Shown: positions 35,380 through 44,022 of the stretch, one piece after another
Layout of the letters: each line of letters begins with the position of its first letter
Position numbering within the stretch: position 1 is the first letter of the stretch
From: Pseudobacillus wudalianchiensis
Lineage (GTDB): Bacteria; Bacillota; Bacilli; Bacillales; Domibacillaceae
Direction: 5' to 3'
DNA length: 64,000 nt
Assembly (NCBI RefSeq): GCF_001685015.1
Contig: NZ_MAYT01000005.1
Location: forward strand, 22,383-86,382
Program-made: the position numbers and the translations under genes
The notes under the pieces: model-generated
What the model was told of the DNA's origin: nothing
Database searches by the model: none
Seen by the model: the letters and a program-made list of their open reading frames with translations, nothing else

Positions 35380-36744
35380 TTGAATCTTAAAACAACGATG
35401 GGCGGAACGACCTTTCAATTTAACGATTTGAAAGATCTTTTCGCAAAAGCAAATGAAGAAAAGTCCGGAGACCGTCTGGCTGGCATCGCCGCCGAAACGG
35501 TGCAAGAGCGAATTGCAGCTAAGTCGGTCTTAAGTGACATTACCTTAGCTGATATTCGCAATCACCCGCTCATTGAAGCAGAAAAAGATGAAGTATCTTT
35601 CATTATTGAAAAAGATATAAACGAACCTATTTACGAGCAGTTAAAAAATTGGTCCGTTGCTGAATTGCGTGAATACATTTTAGACAATGAGACGAGTGAC
35701 CGAGACCTAAAACGTATTAGCCAAGGGTTAACGAGCGAAATGATCGCAGCAGTAGCAAAGCTGATGTCTAACCTTGACCTTGTTCATGCCGCCAGTAAAA
35801 TCGAAATCTTGTCGACATGCAACATTACGATCGGGCAAAAAGGAACGCTTGCTTCAAGACTTCAACCCAATCATCCAACTGATAATGTAGAAGGGATGAT
35901 CGCTTCATTGAAAGATGGTTTGTCCTATGGGGTTGGGGATGCGGTTATCGGCATTAATCCGGTCGATGATTCAGTAGAGAGTGTGAAGAGGCTCTTAGAA
36001 GCGAGCCACGAGTTTATTCAAGAATGGGCGATACCGACCCAAAATTGTGTATTAGCTCATGTAACCACTCAGATGAAAGCCGTTGAAAGAGGAGCACCGG
36101 CTGACATGATTTTTCAAAGTATTGCAGGTACAGAGAAAGCGAATCGTTCCTTTGGGATTTCTGCTCCGTTGCTTCACGAGGCAGCTGAGTTGGCGAAAAA
36201 ATTTGGCACAAGCAGTGGCCCTGAACGTCTGTATTTCGAAACAGGCCAAGGTTCAGAGTTGTCTGCAGAAGCGCATTACGGAATAGATCAAATGACGCTA
36301 GAGGCTAGAAACTATGGATTTGCCAGGCACTACAACCCTTACATTGTGAACACCGTGGTCGGCTTTATTGGTCCGGAATATTTATACAATAGTAAGCAAG
36401 TCATTCGGGCTGGCCTTGAAGACCACTTCATGGGGAAAATGCATGGGTTGCCGATGGGAGTAGATATTTGCTACACGAACCATATTCGGGCAGATCAGAA
36501 TGATATGGAAGACCTCGGAGTGCTGTTAACCGCTGCTGGAGTAAACTTTATTATTGCTACTCCAATGGGAGATGACTGTATGCTGAACTATCAGTCTATG
36601 AGCTACCACGATATTGCTACCCTGCGGCAAACGCTGGGGAAATCTCCTTCTCCAGAATTTGCTGAGTGGCTTGAGAAAATGGGCATTTGGGAAAATGGAC
36701 GGCTCAGCAAATATGCTGGCGATCCAACACTATTTTCAAGATAG
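35380..36744 (+). CDS. eutB: Ethanolamine ammonia-lyase large subunit EutB
   Basis: This 454-residue TIM-barrel subunit, with EutC, converts ethanolamine to acetaldehyde and ammonia using adenosylcobalamin. Family stretches include NITIGQKGTLASRLQPNHPT, DAVIGINPVDDS and FETGQGSELSA, and the length is that of the family (about 453). TTG 35380 is the start behind AAGGAGGAAGGCGGAG. Confidence 0.95.
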   Translation: MNLKTTMGGTTFQFNDLKDLFAKANEEKSGDRLAGIAAETVQERIAAKSVLSDITLADIRNHPLIEAEKDEVSFIIEKDINEPIYEQLKNWSVAELREYILDNETSDRDLKRISQGLTSEMIAAVAKLMSNLDLVHAASKIEILSTCNITIGQKGTLASRLQPNHPTDNVEGMIASLKDGLSYGVGDAVIGINPVDDSVESVKRLLEASHEFIQEWAIPTQNCVLAHVTTQMKAVERGAPADMIFQSIAGTEKANRSFGISAPLLHEAAELAKKFGTSSGPERLYFETGQGSELSAEAHYGIDQMTLEARNYGFARHYNPYIVNTVVGFIGPEYLYNSKQVIRAGLEDHFMGKMHGLPMGVDICYTNHIRADQNDMEDLGVLLTAAGVNFIIATPMGDDCMLNYQSMSYHDIATLRQTLGKSPSPEFAEWLEKMGIWENGRLSKYAGDPTLFSR

Positions 36745-36755
36745 GAGGCTGAAAC

Positions 36756-37709
36756 ATGGAAAAAGAACTGATTGCTTCGATTACGAAGCTTGTGATAGAA
36801 AAACTTAACCAAGAGCAGCCGCCTAAAGAACCAGAAGTGGCTTTATGGAGCGCGTCCCCAAAGAACCCTGCACCCGTTGAGGCAACTGAACAGAATTTGG
36901 AACGGATTGAGCTTAAACCAGTTCGACAAGAAGCTATACAGAGAAAAGAACAGAAGACTCATCAATCCAGGACATGCAGTGATTCTTTGAAATTAGAAAA
37001 GAAGGAACAGCAACTGGAAGAGCTTCGTCAAAAAACACCTTCACGAATTGCGGTTGGCCGGGCCGGCAGCCGCCCTAAAACCAATACGTGGCTTCAGTTC
37101 CGTTACGATCATGCTGCGGCAGTTGATGCTGTATATGGGGAAGTATCTGCCGATGTACTGGAGAATCTCGGGGTTTTCACTGTCCATACCCGTGTGGAGG
37201 ACAAAGAGGAGTACATCCGCCGCCCTGATCGCGGCCGCCAGCTGTCAGATGAATCGAGAAAAATTATTAAAGATCGGTGCCAAAATTCACCCACCGTCCA
37301 AGTGGTCATTTCTAATGGCTTGAGCGCGAAGGCTGTTGAAGCCAATATAGAAGACGTGTATCTATCTTTACAACAGTCGCTGAATAACTTAAAGATCGAC
37401 ATGGGGACTACTTTTTATGTCGATAAAGGCCGCGTGGCATTGATGGATGAGATTGGAGAAATTTTGACACCGGATGTGGTCATCATGTTAATCGGTGAAC
37501 GACCGGGACTTGTCAGCGCTGAGTCACTAAGTGCGTATATGTGCTACAAGCCGAGAAAAGGAGTCATCGAAGCGGACCGGATGGTCGTCTCTAATATCCA
37601 TAAAGGCGGTATTCCGCCGGTTGAAGCAGGAGCCTATCTTGGAACAATCGTTCAAAAAATTCTAAAATACCAGGCTAGCGGTGTATCGCTTGTTCAAAAA
37701 GAAAGCTAG
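36756..37709 (+). CDS. eutC: Ethanolamine ammonia-lyase small subunit EutC
   Basis: This subunit binds the cobalamin together with EutB. The conserved core begins at TPSRIAVGRAGSRPKT (about residue 94) and includes LRFDHA-type FRYDHAAA, VISNGLSAKAVEAN and IGERPGL. At 317 residues the N-terminal extension is long. It starts with an amphipathic helix (MEKELIASITKLVIEKLNQ) and continues as a charged, probably unstructured linker of about 70 residues. Such short helices act as encapsulation peptides for microcompartments. AGGAGGC precedes ATG. Confidence 0.92.
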   Translation: MEKELIASITKLVIEKLNQEQPPKEPEVALWSASPKNPAPVEATEQNLERIELKPVRQEAIQRKEQKTHQSRTCSDSLKLEKKEQQLEELRQKTPSRIAVGRAGSRPKTNTWLQFRYDHAAAVDAVYGEVSADVLENLGVFTVHTRVEDKEEYIRRPDRGRQLSDESRKIIKDRCQNSPTVQVVISNGLSAKAVEANIEDVYLSLQQSLNNLKIDMGTTFYVDKGRVALMDEIGEILTPDVVIMLIGERPGLVSAESLSAYMCYKPRKGVIEADRMVVSNIHKGGIPPVEAGAYLGTIVQKILKYQASGVSLVQKES

Positions 37710-37724
37710 AGAGGTGAATAACAG

Positions 37725-38378
37725 ATGCCCTTACCTCATGTAAAAGCTGACATCCTCGCTATGCGGGTGATTCCAAATGTTGACCAAGGCTTGGCAGAAA
37801 AGTTGAAGTTGAAAGACAGCCATCGCAGTCTCGGAATGTTTACCGTAACAAGTGATGATGTCGGCTACACAGCACTTGATGAAGCGACAAAATATGCGGA
37901 TGTCGATGTTGTGTATGCCAAATCGTTTTATGCAGGAGCCAATTACTCCTCGGGTCCGCTCTCAGGAGAGATGATAGGGATTATTGCGGGAGCAACACCT
38001 GAGCAAGTGAGAAGTGGATTGGAAGCCATAGAGACCATTGTTGAATCTGGGGCTTTTTTTGAAGCGTTAAATGAAGAAGGAAGCCATCTTTTATACGCTC
38101 ACGTTGTTTCGAGGACCGGAAGCTATCTCTCTTCTCTGGCAGGAATCAAGGAAGGGGATTCGCTCGCCTATTTAATTGCTCCACCTCTCGAATCGGTTTA
38201 TGGGCTGGATGCAGCCTTGAAAGCAGCAGACGTGGAGATTTGCCAGCTGTTCGAACCGCCGTCGGAAACCAACTATGGCGGGGGCTTGTTAACGGGAAGT
38301 CAATCAGCTTGCCAGGCAGCTGCGGATGCATTTCGTGAAACGATCATCGAATTGATAAAAGACCCGCTTCGTTATTAA
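37725..38378 (+). CDS. eutL: Microcompartment shell protein EutL
   Basis: This 217-residue tandem-BMC (BMC-T) protein forms trimers with a gated pore. EutL features include VIPNVDQGLAEKLKL near the start, DVVYAKSFYAGANYSSGPLSGE near 62 and SETNYGGGLLTGSQSAC near 180. AGAGGTGAA lies before ATG. It continues the operon 15 bases after eutC. Confidence 0.93.
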   Translation: MPLPHVKADILAMRVIPNVDQGLAEKLKLKDSHRSLGMFTVTSDDVGYTALDEATKYADVDVVYAKSFYAGANYSSGPLSGEMIGIIAGATPEQVRSGLEAIETIVESGAFFEALNEEGSHLLYAHVVSRTGSYLSSLAGIKEGDSLAYLIAPPLESVYGLDAALKAADVEICQLFEPPSETNYGGGLLTGSQSACQAAADAFRETIIELIKDPLRY

Positions 38379-38416
38379 GAGATGGAGCAGTATTAGTCTT
38401 AAAGGAGTGTGAAAGT

Positions 38417-39946
38417 ATGACTGCAGTAATCGACCGCGATTTGCTTGCTATTCAGGAAATGCGGGAAGCAGTTAGAAAAGCCAAAGAAGCTCAACAGCGC
38501 TATCTGTCTTATTCGCAGGAGCAAGTGGACCACATTGTCAAAGCTGTCGCGGATGCTGCCTATGCAAAATCTTATGAACTGGCTGTTATGGCAGTAGAAG
38601 AAACCGGCATGGGCGTAGCAGAGCATAAAAAGATAAAGAATGAAGTAGGATCCAAAGCAGTATATGAATCTATTAAAGATGAAAAGACTGTCGGTATCGT
38701 TAGGGAAGACACAGAAAAGAAAATAGTAGAAATTGCCGCGCCTTTTGGAGTGGTAGCCGCTATTATTCCAACGACTAATCCAACATCCACTGCTTTTTTT
38801 AAGACATTAATTGCCTTGAAAACACGCAATGCAATTGTGGTGAGCCCGCATCCTTACGCTGTGAAATGCACCATTGAAGCATTGAAGGTTTGTGAAAAAG
38901 CGGCAGTGGAAGCAGGAGCCCCAGAAGGGTTAATCGGATGGCTGTCATATGCTTCTATGGAAGCGACGCAGTCCCTAATGAAGCATCCTGATGTCCATTT
39001 AATTTTGGCAACGGGGGGAGGCGGCTTAGTGAAGGCTGCGTACAGCTCCGGAAAACCAGCTTATGGTGTTGGGCCAGGAAACGTGCCTGTATACATCGAA
39101 AAAACAGCCAATATACAAAAGGCCGCTTCGATGATTGTAGACAGTAAGTCCTTTGATTATGGCACCATTTGCGCAACAGAGCAGGCCATCATCGTAGATA
39201 AAAACATTTTATCCATCACCTTGCAAGAGCTGAAGAAGAACGGAGCTTATTTACTGAATCAGGAAGAAAAGATTCGTATGGAAAAGGTCATTTCACCTGT
39301 ACCTGGTAAAGTCAATCCTAAAATCGTTGGCAAAAGCCCAGCTTTTATCGCTAGTCTGGCTGGCATTGATATTGATGACTCGGTTCGTTTATTCGTTGCA
39401 GAGGAAACGAAAATCGGCAAAGATGTTCCGTTTTCCTTGGAAAAGCTTTCACCGATTTTTGCCTTATATACGGCAGAGAACAAGGATGAAGCAAAACAAT
39501 TATGCAGCCGTCTACTCGATCTTGGCGGCCGGGGGCATAGTTTATCGATCCATACAGAAGATGACAAGGTGGCACGGGAATTTGCTGTTGAGATGCCGGT
39601 GTCCAGAATCTTAGTGAATACATTATCTTCAGTCGGAGCGGTCGGTGGTACGACAGGACTTGCACCATCCATGACACTTGGCTGCGGATCCTTCGGAGGG
39701 AACATCACCTCTGACAATATTACAGCCCGTCATTTGCTTAACATTAAACGGATGGCTTACGGCATCAAAGAAGTCAGTATTCCAAGAAAAGGAACATACC
39801 AGACATCATCCGATTTAAAAGTGAACAACACGGATACTGAACAGGTTGTTAAAAGCGTGATTGCTTCGATGGGAAAAAGCGGACAAGTTGATGTAAAGGA
39901 AGTAGCCGAGCTTGTAAATAAAGTAATTGAACAATATAGCAAATAA
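38417..39946 (+). CDS. eutE: CoA-acylating acetaldehyde dehydrogenase EutE
   Basis: This 509-residue enzyme oxidises acetaldehyde to acetyl-CoA with NAD+ inside the compartment. It shows [14 protein letters not shown] near residue 117, the glycine-rich [16 protein letters not shown] near 198 and the catalytic Cys in YGTICATEQ near 255. The N-terminal 20 residues ([19 protein letters not shown]) form a helix typical of EutE/PduP targeting tails. AAAGGAGTGTG precedes ATG. NADH made here must be reoxidised. No EutG alcohol dehydrogenase is present, and a malate dehydrogenase ends the operon. Confidence 0.92.
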   Translation: MTAVIDRDLLAIQEMREAVRKAKEAQQRYLSYSQEQVDHIVKAVADAAYAKSYELAVMAVEETGMGVAEHKKIKNEVGSKAVYESIKDEKTVGIVREDTEKKIVEIAAPFGVVAAIIPTTNPTSTAFFKTLIALKTRNAIVVSPHPYAVKCTIEALKVCEKAAVEAGAPEGLIGWLSYASMEATQSLMKHPDVHLILATGGGGLVKAAYSSGKPAYGVGPGNVPVYIEKTANIQKAASMIVDSKSFDYGTICATEQAIIVDKNILSITLQELKKNGAYLLNQEEKIRMEKVISPVPGKVNPKIVGKSPAFIASLAGIDIDDSVRLFVAEETKIGKDVPFSLEKLSPIFALYTAENKDEAKQLCSRLLDLGGRGHSLSIHTEDDKVAREFAVEMPVSRILVNTLSSVGAVGGTTGLAPSMTLGCGSFGGNITSDNITARHLLNIKRMAYGIKEVSIPRKGTYQTSSDLKVNNTDTEQVVKSVIASMGKSGQVDVKEVAELVNKVIEQYSK

Positions 39947-39965
39947 AAATTAGGAGGAATATAAA

Positions 39966-40262
39966 ATGGCAAGAGAAATGACAGCATTAGGAATGATTGA
40001 AACAAAAGGATTAGTGGCATCAATTGAAGCAGCAGACGCAATGGTAAAAGCGGCAAGCGTTCACTTAGTTGGCAAAGTACATGTGGGCGGCGGAATTGTA
40101 ACAGTATTAGTGCGTGGTGATGTTGGAGCAGTAAAAGCAGCGACAGATGCTGGAGCAGCAGCAGCTCAGCGTGTTGGAGAATTAAATTCTGTTCATGTTA
40201 TCCCGCGTCCGCATAACGAATTAGAGTCCATCCTGCCAAAAGCACCTGAGTTTACAGAATAA
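39966..40262 (+). CDS. eutM: Microcompartment shell protein EutM (BMC-H)
   Basis: This 98-residue single-BMC hexamer is likely the main shell facet protein. The signature [21 protein letters not shown] is at residues 5-25, [19 protein letters not shown] follows, and the C-terminus is [11 protein letters not shown]. It has a near-ideal TAGGAGGAATATAAA leader. A second BMC-H paralogue with a tail lies 1.2 kb downstream. Confidence 0.95.
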   Translation: MAREMTALGMIETKGLVASIEAADAMVKAASVHLVGKVHVGGGIVTVLVRGDVGAVKAATDAGAAAAQRVGELNSVHVIPRPHNELESILPKAPEFTE

Positions 40263-40294
40263 GCAAAGAATCGTAAAAAGAGAGGTGAGCGCTT

Positions 40295-41149
40295 ATGGAA
40301 CCAGAATGGATTCAATCCATTGTGGAGGAAGTGGTCCGACAGTTAGGCAGGAAAGAGGCGGTGCAAAAGCCCAATCAGGTTCCTCTTGCTGTATCGGCCC
40401 GTCATGTTCATCTATCTGAACAGCACTTGGCTATTTTATTTGGCCAGTCTTATACATTAAAGAAGAAAAGCGATCTGTCGCAACCGAATCAATTTGCTGC
40501 AGAGGAAACGGTCATTTTATCAGGTCCGAAAGGCACGATTGAGCGCGTCCGCGTGCTCGGGCCTTCCCGGCATTTGACACAGGTAGAGGTGAGTCAGACG
40601 GATGCATTCAAATTAGGACTCACCCCACCTATTCGGCAATCCGGTGATATTAAGGGGTCTTCTCCAATAACAATCATCGGTCCCAAAGGCAGTGTTTACT
40701 TAAATGAAGGGTTAATTATTGCGCAGGCGCATATTCATATGGCTCCCGATGACGCTAGACGTTTCGGAGTAGAGGATGGCCAGTATGTTCAGGTTAGAGC
40801 AGAAACAGAACGTCCAATAACATTTGAAAGAGTTCGGATCCGTGTGTCGCCTTCCTACCGCCTTGAAATGCATATTGATACGGATGAGGCGAATTCCGGC
40901 TTTATCCGCACTGGACAGACAGGTGAAATCATTTCGGCAGGACAGACACAGTCTACTTGTCATTCCCCTGTTTTAATAGAAGAAAAGCAAACGATCATCC
41001 CGTTATTTGAAGGAAAGCTTTTATCACAGCATGAAGTGAAACAACTGGATGGACCGGTTATCCGTGTTGGAAAAACAACCATTGTTACACCGCTTGCCAA
41101 AGATACAGCGCGTGAATTAGGAAAGAAAATCGAAGTGATCGACGAGTAA
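40295..41149 (+). CDS. pduL: PduL-type phosphotransacylase with C-terminal extension
   Basis: This 284-residue protein converts acetyl-CoA to acetyl phosphate and releases CoA for EutE. An N-terminal amphipathic helix (EWIQSIVEEVVRQLG) is a likely encapsulation peptide. The two PduL domains contain the zinc ligands in SARHVHLS near 34 and in QAHIHMAPDDA near 145. The core ends near 215; about 65 further residues end in VTPLAKDTARELGKKIEV. That ending resembles a short BMC-associated motif (TPLAxDxAxExG) found on other compartment proteins. Usual PduL length is about 210. Confidence 0.88.
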   Translation: MEPEWIQSIVEEVVRQLGRKEAVQKPNQVPLAVSARHVHLSEQHLAILFGQSYTLKKKSDLSQPNQFAAEETVILSGPKGTIERVRVLGPSRHLTQVEVSQTDAFKLGLTPPIRQSGDIKGSSPITIIGPKGSVYLNEGLIIAQAHIHMAPDDARRFGVEDGQYVQVRAETERPITFERVRIRVSPSYRLEMHIDTDEANSGFIRTGQTGEIISAGQTQSTCHSPVLIEEKQTIIPLFEGKLLSQHEVKQLDGPVIRVGKTTIVTPLAKDTARELGKKIEVIDE

Positions 41150-41161
41150 GGCGGTGAGGAA

Positions 41162-41434
41162 ATGCAAATGGGAACCGTTATTGGTAATGTGTGGGCAACG
41201 AGAAAAGAAGAAGGGCTGACCGGATTAAAGCTGTTATTTGTGCAGCCTATCCGCCCGGATGGGGCACCTGTCCATACGCCTATTATTGCAGCTGACAGAA
41301 TTGGAGCAGGAATAGGAGATCAGGTCATTATTACAGAAGGCGGGTCAGCAAGGTTTATTATGCCGGATAACCCTCTTCCGATTGATGCCGTCATTATAGG
41401 AATTGTCGATTCCACGGAAATTGCACAACAGTAG
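41162..41434 (+). CDS. eutN: Microcompartment vertex protein EutN (BMC-P)
   Basis: This 90-residue CcmL/EutN-type protein forms pentamers that close the shell vertices. Signature: MGTVIGNVWATRKEEGLTGLKLL at the start and ADRIGAGIGDQVIITEGGSAR in the middle. GGTGAGG precedes ATG 41162; a second ATG at 41168 has better spacing. Confidence 0.92.
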   Translation: MQMGTVIGNVWATRKEEGLTGLKLLFVQPIRPDGAPVHTPIIAADRIGAGIGDQVIITEGGSARFIMPDNPLPIDAVIIGIVDSTEIAQQ

Positions 41435-41449
41435 AAAGAGGTGAAGAAG

Positions 41450-41839
41450 ATGCCAAGGGCAATTGGAATGATTGAAACGCGCGGATTAATCGGCTCGATT
41501 GAAGCAGCAGACGCCATGTTAAAAGCAGCGAGCGTGGAACTGGTGAACCAGGAAAAAATTGATGGGGCACTTGTTACTGTTTTGGTAGAGGGAGATGTCG
41601 GAGCTGTCCAAGCGGCGGTTGAAGCAGGAAGAGAGGCAGCTAAGCGTGTCGGAGAGTTAGTTTCTGCTCATGTGATTCCTCGTATTGATGAGGAGACCTA
41701 TACGATTGTTCAAAAGCCAAAACAGCTGACTCAAACATCTGCAGCAGAGGAGAAACAAACTGCCAAGGCCGCAACGGCTTCTAATCGCTCAAATCGAAAA
41801 AAAACGGATCAAATGCCCAAAGAGGGAGAAGAACAGTAA
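41450..41839 (+). CDS. Second BMC-H shell protein with charged C-terminal tail
   Basis: This 129-residue protein has a BMC domain ([20 protein letters not shown], about 4-23) closely similar to EutM, ending near IPRIDEE. A 40-residue Lys/Glu/Ala/Thr-rich tail follows and is probably disordered. Tails of this kind distinguish PduB', PduK or EutK-like minor shell proteins. ATG 41450 is chosen for AGAGGTG at good distance; GTG 41441 is in frame but inside that region. Confidence 0.9.
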   Translation: MPRAIGMIETRGLIGSIEAADAMLKAASVELVNQEKIDGALVTVLVEGDVGAVQAAVEAGREAAKRVGELVSAHVIPRIDEETYTIVQKPKQLTQTSAAEEKQTAKAATASNRSNRKKTDQMPKEGEEQ

Positions 41840-41859
41840 GTTAGAAAGGAGCAAGCTCA

Positions 41860-42801
41860 ATGGCATTTAAGCGACCGAAGATTGCTGTGATCGGGGCAGG
41901 ATTTACCGGCGCAACGACGGCTCTACTGCTTGCCCAAAAAGATTTGGGGGATATTGTTCTAGTAGATACACCAGAGCAAAGCAATCCTACGAAAGGAAAA
42001 GCACTAGATCTGCTTGAAGCAGGGCCGGTACAAAAATTTAATGCACGGATTAAAGGAACGGCTGACTATGGAGACATCCAAGGGGCAGATATGGTGATCA
42101 TTACGGCTGGCATTGCCCGAAAACCGGGAATGAGCCGTGATGATCTTGTTTCAACGAACGCCAAAATCATGCGTTCCATTTCAGAGAAGGTGAAAGACTA
42201 TGCCCCGGATAGTTTCATTTTAGTATTAAGTAATCCAGTCGATGCGATGACATATGTCTGCTATCAAACAACTAAATTCCCCAAAAACCGGGTTATCGGA
42301 CAGTCAGGAGTACTCGATACAGCCAGGTTCAACACGTTTGTTGCGGAAGAACTAGGAGTTTCTGTAGAAGATATTTCCGGATTTGTTCTCGGCGGACATG
42401 GAGATGATATGGTTCCTCTTGTTCGTTATTCGTATGCAGGCGGAATTCCCTTAGAAAAGATTATCCCGAGCGACCGGCTTGAAGCAATCGTGAAAAGAAC
42501 GAGAAAAGGCGGAGGCGAAATCGTCAACCTGCTAGGGAATGGAAGTGCCTATTATGCTCCAGCAGCAGCCCTCGTTGAAATGGCGGAAGCCATCATCCGA
42601 GATAAAAAAAGAATCCTGCCATCTATTGCCTTTCTTGAGGGAGAGTACGGTTATCAGGGCTTATACTTAGGTGTCCCGACCATCCTTGGAGGAGAGGGAA
42701 TTGAAAGTATTATTGAATTGCCGCTTACTGTTGAAGAGAAGAAAGCGCTTGACAGGTCTGTCAATTCGGTTAGACAAGTGATGGAAATATTACAAAATTA
42801 A
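41860..42801 (+). CDS. mdh: NAD-dependent malate dehydrogenase at the end of the eut operon
   Basis: This 313-residue enzyme of the lactate-dehydrogenase-like MDH group interconverts malate and oxaloacetate with NAD(H). NAD motif [10 protein letters not shown] is at about residue 12, the malate-specific arginine loop is [12 protein letters not shown] near 85, and the catalytic histidine is in [10 protein letters not shown] near 180. It closely resembles Bacillus Mdh of the citZ-icd-mdh operon but lies 20 bases behind a shell-protein gene with AAAGGAGC before ATG, so it is co-transcribed with eut. No obvious targeting helix is seen at its N-terminus. It may be an extra copy specialised for NAD+ recycling. 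Confidence 0.92.
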   Translation: MAFKRPKIAVIGAGFTGATTALLLAQKDLGDIVLVDTPEQSNPTKGKALDLLEAGPVQKFNARIKGTADYGDIQGADMVIITAGIARKPGMSRDDLVSTNAKIMRSISEKVKDYAPDSFILVLSNPVDAMTYVCYQTTKFPKNRVIGQSGVLDTARFNTFVAEELGVSVEDISGFVLGGHGDDMVPLVRYSYAGGIPLEKIIPSDRLEAIVKRTRKGGGEIVNLLGNGSAYYAPAAALVEMAEAIIRDKKRILPSIAFLEGEYGYQGLYLGVPTILGGEGIESIIELPLTVEEKKALDRSVNSVRQVMEILQN

Positions 42802-42850
42802 GCGTAGTTCATAATTCTCGTAAAGAATAAGTCTTGATTCGCCAACTGAA

Positions 42851-42896
42851 AAGCCACTCTTTCCAGCCAGGAATACCAACGGGGAAAGGGTGGCTT
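42851..42896 (+). terminator. Hairpin ending the eut operon
   Basis: AAGCCACTCTTTCC pairs with GGAAAGGGTGGCTT over 14 positions (one wobble) around an 18-base loop. The T-run is short (AAGTTTGTT). Confidence 0.65.
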
Positions 42897-42903
42897 AAGT
42901 TTG

Positions 42904-42912
42904 TTATACACG
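42904..42912 (+). promoter_or_regulatory. DnaA-box-like site before the Sda-like gene
   Basis: TTATACACG differs from the DnaA box TTATnCACA at the last base. In Bacillus subtilis DnaA binding upstream of sda couples replication to sporulation control; one site alone is weak support. Confidence 0.35.
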
Positions 42913-42961
42913 TTTGTATGTAATTTATTGAGTTTTCAAATTTAAGGAGGATTTGTAGAGA

Positions 42962-43216
42962 ATGGAACACTTAACAGATGAAATGCTAATTGATGCATAT
43001 AAAAAAGCCGTAAAACTTGATAAAACACAAAAGCTGCCAGAAGGTTTTATAAATCTATTAGAAAAAGAAATGTATAAGAGAAATTTACTTTTAAACAATG
43101 ATGAACACAGCTGCAAAGAGGAGCTAGCTCATTTACAACCAAAAAACCGTCTAGCATCTTCGGGTATAGGTGTTTTTTGGGGTGAAAATATATACACATC
43201 CTTAAACAGCCATTGA
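42962..43216 (+). CDS. Sda-like sporulation checkpoint protein with C-terminal extension
   Basis: The first 48 residues (LTDEMLIDAYKKAVKL...FINLLEKEMYKRNL) match the helical hairpin of Sda (LSDELLIESYFKAT...FIELIENEIKRRSL), the inhibitor of sporulation kinase KinA. The whole frame has 84 codons against about 46-52 in typical Sda; the remaining part lacks recognisable features. AAGGAGGA lies ten bases before ATG. Upstream is a DnaA-box-like site. It follows the eut operon but is unrelated to it. Confidence 0.6.
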   Translation: MEHLTDEMLIDAYKKAVKLDKTQKLPEGFINLLEKEMYKRNLLLNNDEHSCKEELAHLQPKNRLASSGIGVFWGENIYTSLNSH

Positions 43217-43418
43217 ATAAAGACCACTTATAGATGGAATTTGAGCAGGGAGAGCAAGCTGGTATTTCAATTGCTTAATAATGACTCTCAAATATAGTTA
43301 GTTAATTTTAAAAAACTAGTGAAAAGATCTATTTTATAAAAACTTCAATATCTTTGGCTTTGAGTAAAAAGTATAAAATAAAAAGAGAATTGTTTTTATA
43401 AACGGTGCAATCATATAA

Positions 43419-43859
43419 TTGTGTAAAAAAGGATTCGTATCAAGCTGGGTTGGATCTTTGCAAGAAATCCATGACGCTTCTCCTGAAACGGGTTCTGGTG
43501 CATTATTTGGTTTCCTTGGGACACCAGCAAAGGTACGCCAAGAACTCAGTGAGGAGGAAACTTTAAAATTGGTTATTGACCAATTGGAGAGGCTCTTTGG
43601 ACCTGAAGCTCAAAATGTAAGGGCGATCCTTTATAAGGATTGGGCCAAGGATTCTGAAACGGCGGTTGAGAACGGCTTGGAGCCGCATAGAGACTTTCCG
43701 AGTTACGGACCACCAACAGAGGCAGGGATTTGGGAAAAGAAAGTTATTTTTGCCGGTACTGAGACTAATTCACAATTTGGTGGTCATCTGGAAGGGGCAC
43801 TTCAGTCAGCTGAAACGGCAGTTTTTGAAATTCTGAATTTAAATAATCAGCCTTTATGA
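43419..43859 (+). pseudogene. C-terminal remnant of a flavin monoamine oxidase
   Basis: The 146-codon frame matches the C-terminal third of bacterial FAD-dependent amine oxidases: SWVGSLQEIHDASPETGSGA, EEETLKLVIDQLERLFGPEA, and the flavin-binding end FAGTETNSQFGGHLEGALQSAE. The N-terminal Rossmann part is absent and an in-frame stop lies just upstream. The gene is therefore truncated and surely inactive as an oxidase. Confidence 0.8.
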
Positions 43860-43888
43860 AATTGGGCTTTTCAATACAATAACTTCGG

Positions 43889-44022
43889 CAAAAGTATGAA
43901 GGTATGTGTGCTGGTGAAACAACGTTTAGTGCACTAGGAAATAGCAGAGCGCGGTCCGGCAATCTTGTTGCTATTCAAGGCATTAGTGGACTTGGGCACC
44001 TAGCTGTCCGATACACAAACGT
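43889..44022 (+). pseudogene. Internal remnant of a zinc alcohol dehydrogenase
   Basis: About 45 codons read MCAGETTFSALGNSRARSG, then NLVAIQGISGLGHLAVRYT, matching the CAGxTTxxAL and GxGGLGHLAxQ nucleotide-binding segments of medium-chain alcohol dehydrogenases. Both ends are missing. It sits directly behind the amine oxidase remnant, so this stretch is a graveyard of two genes. Confidence 0.7.
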
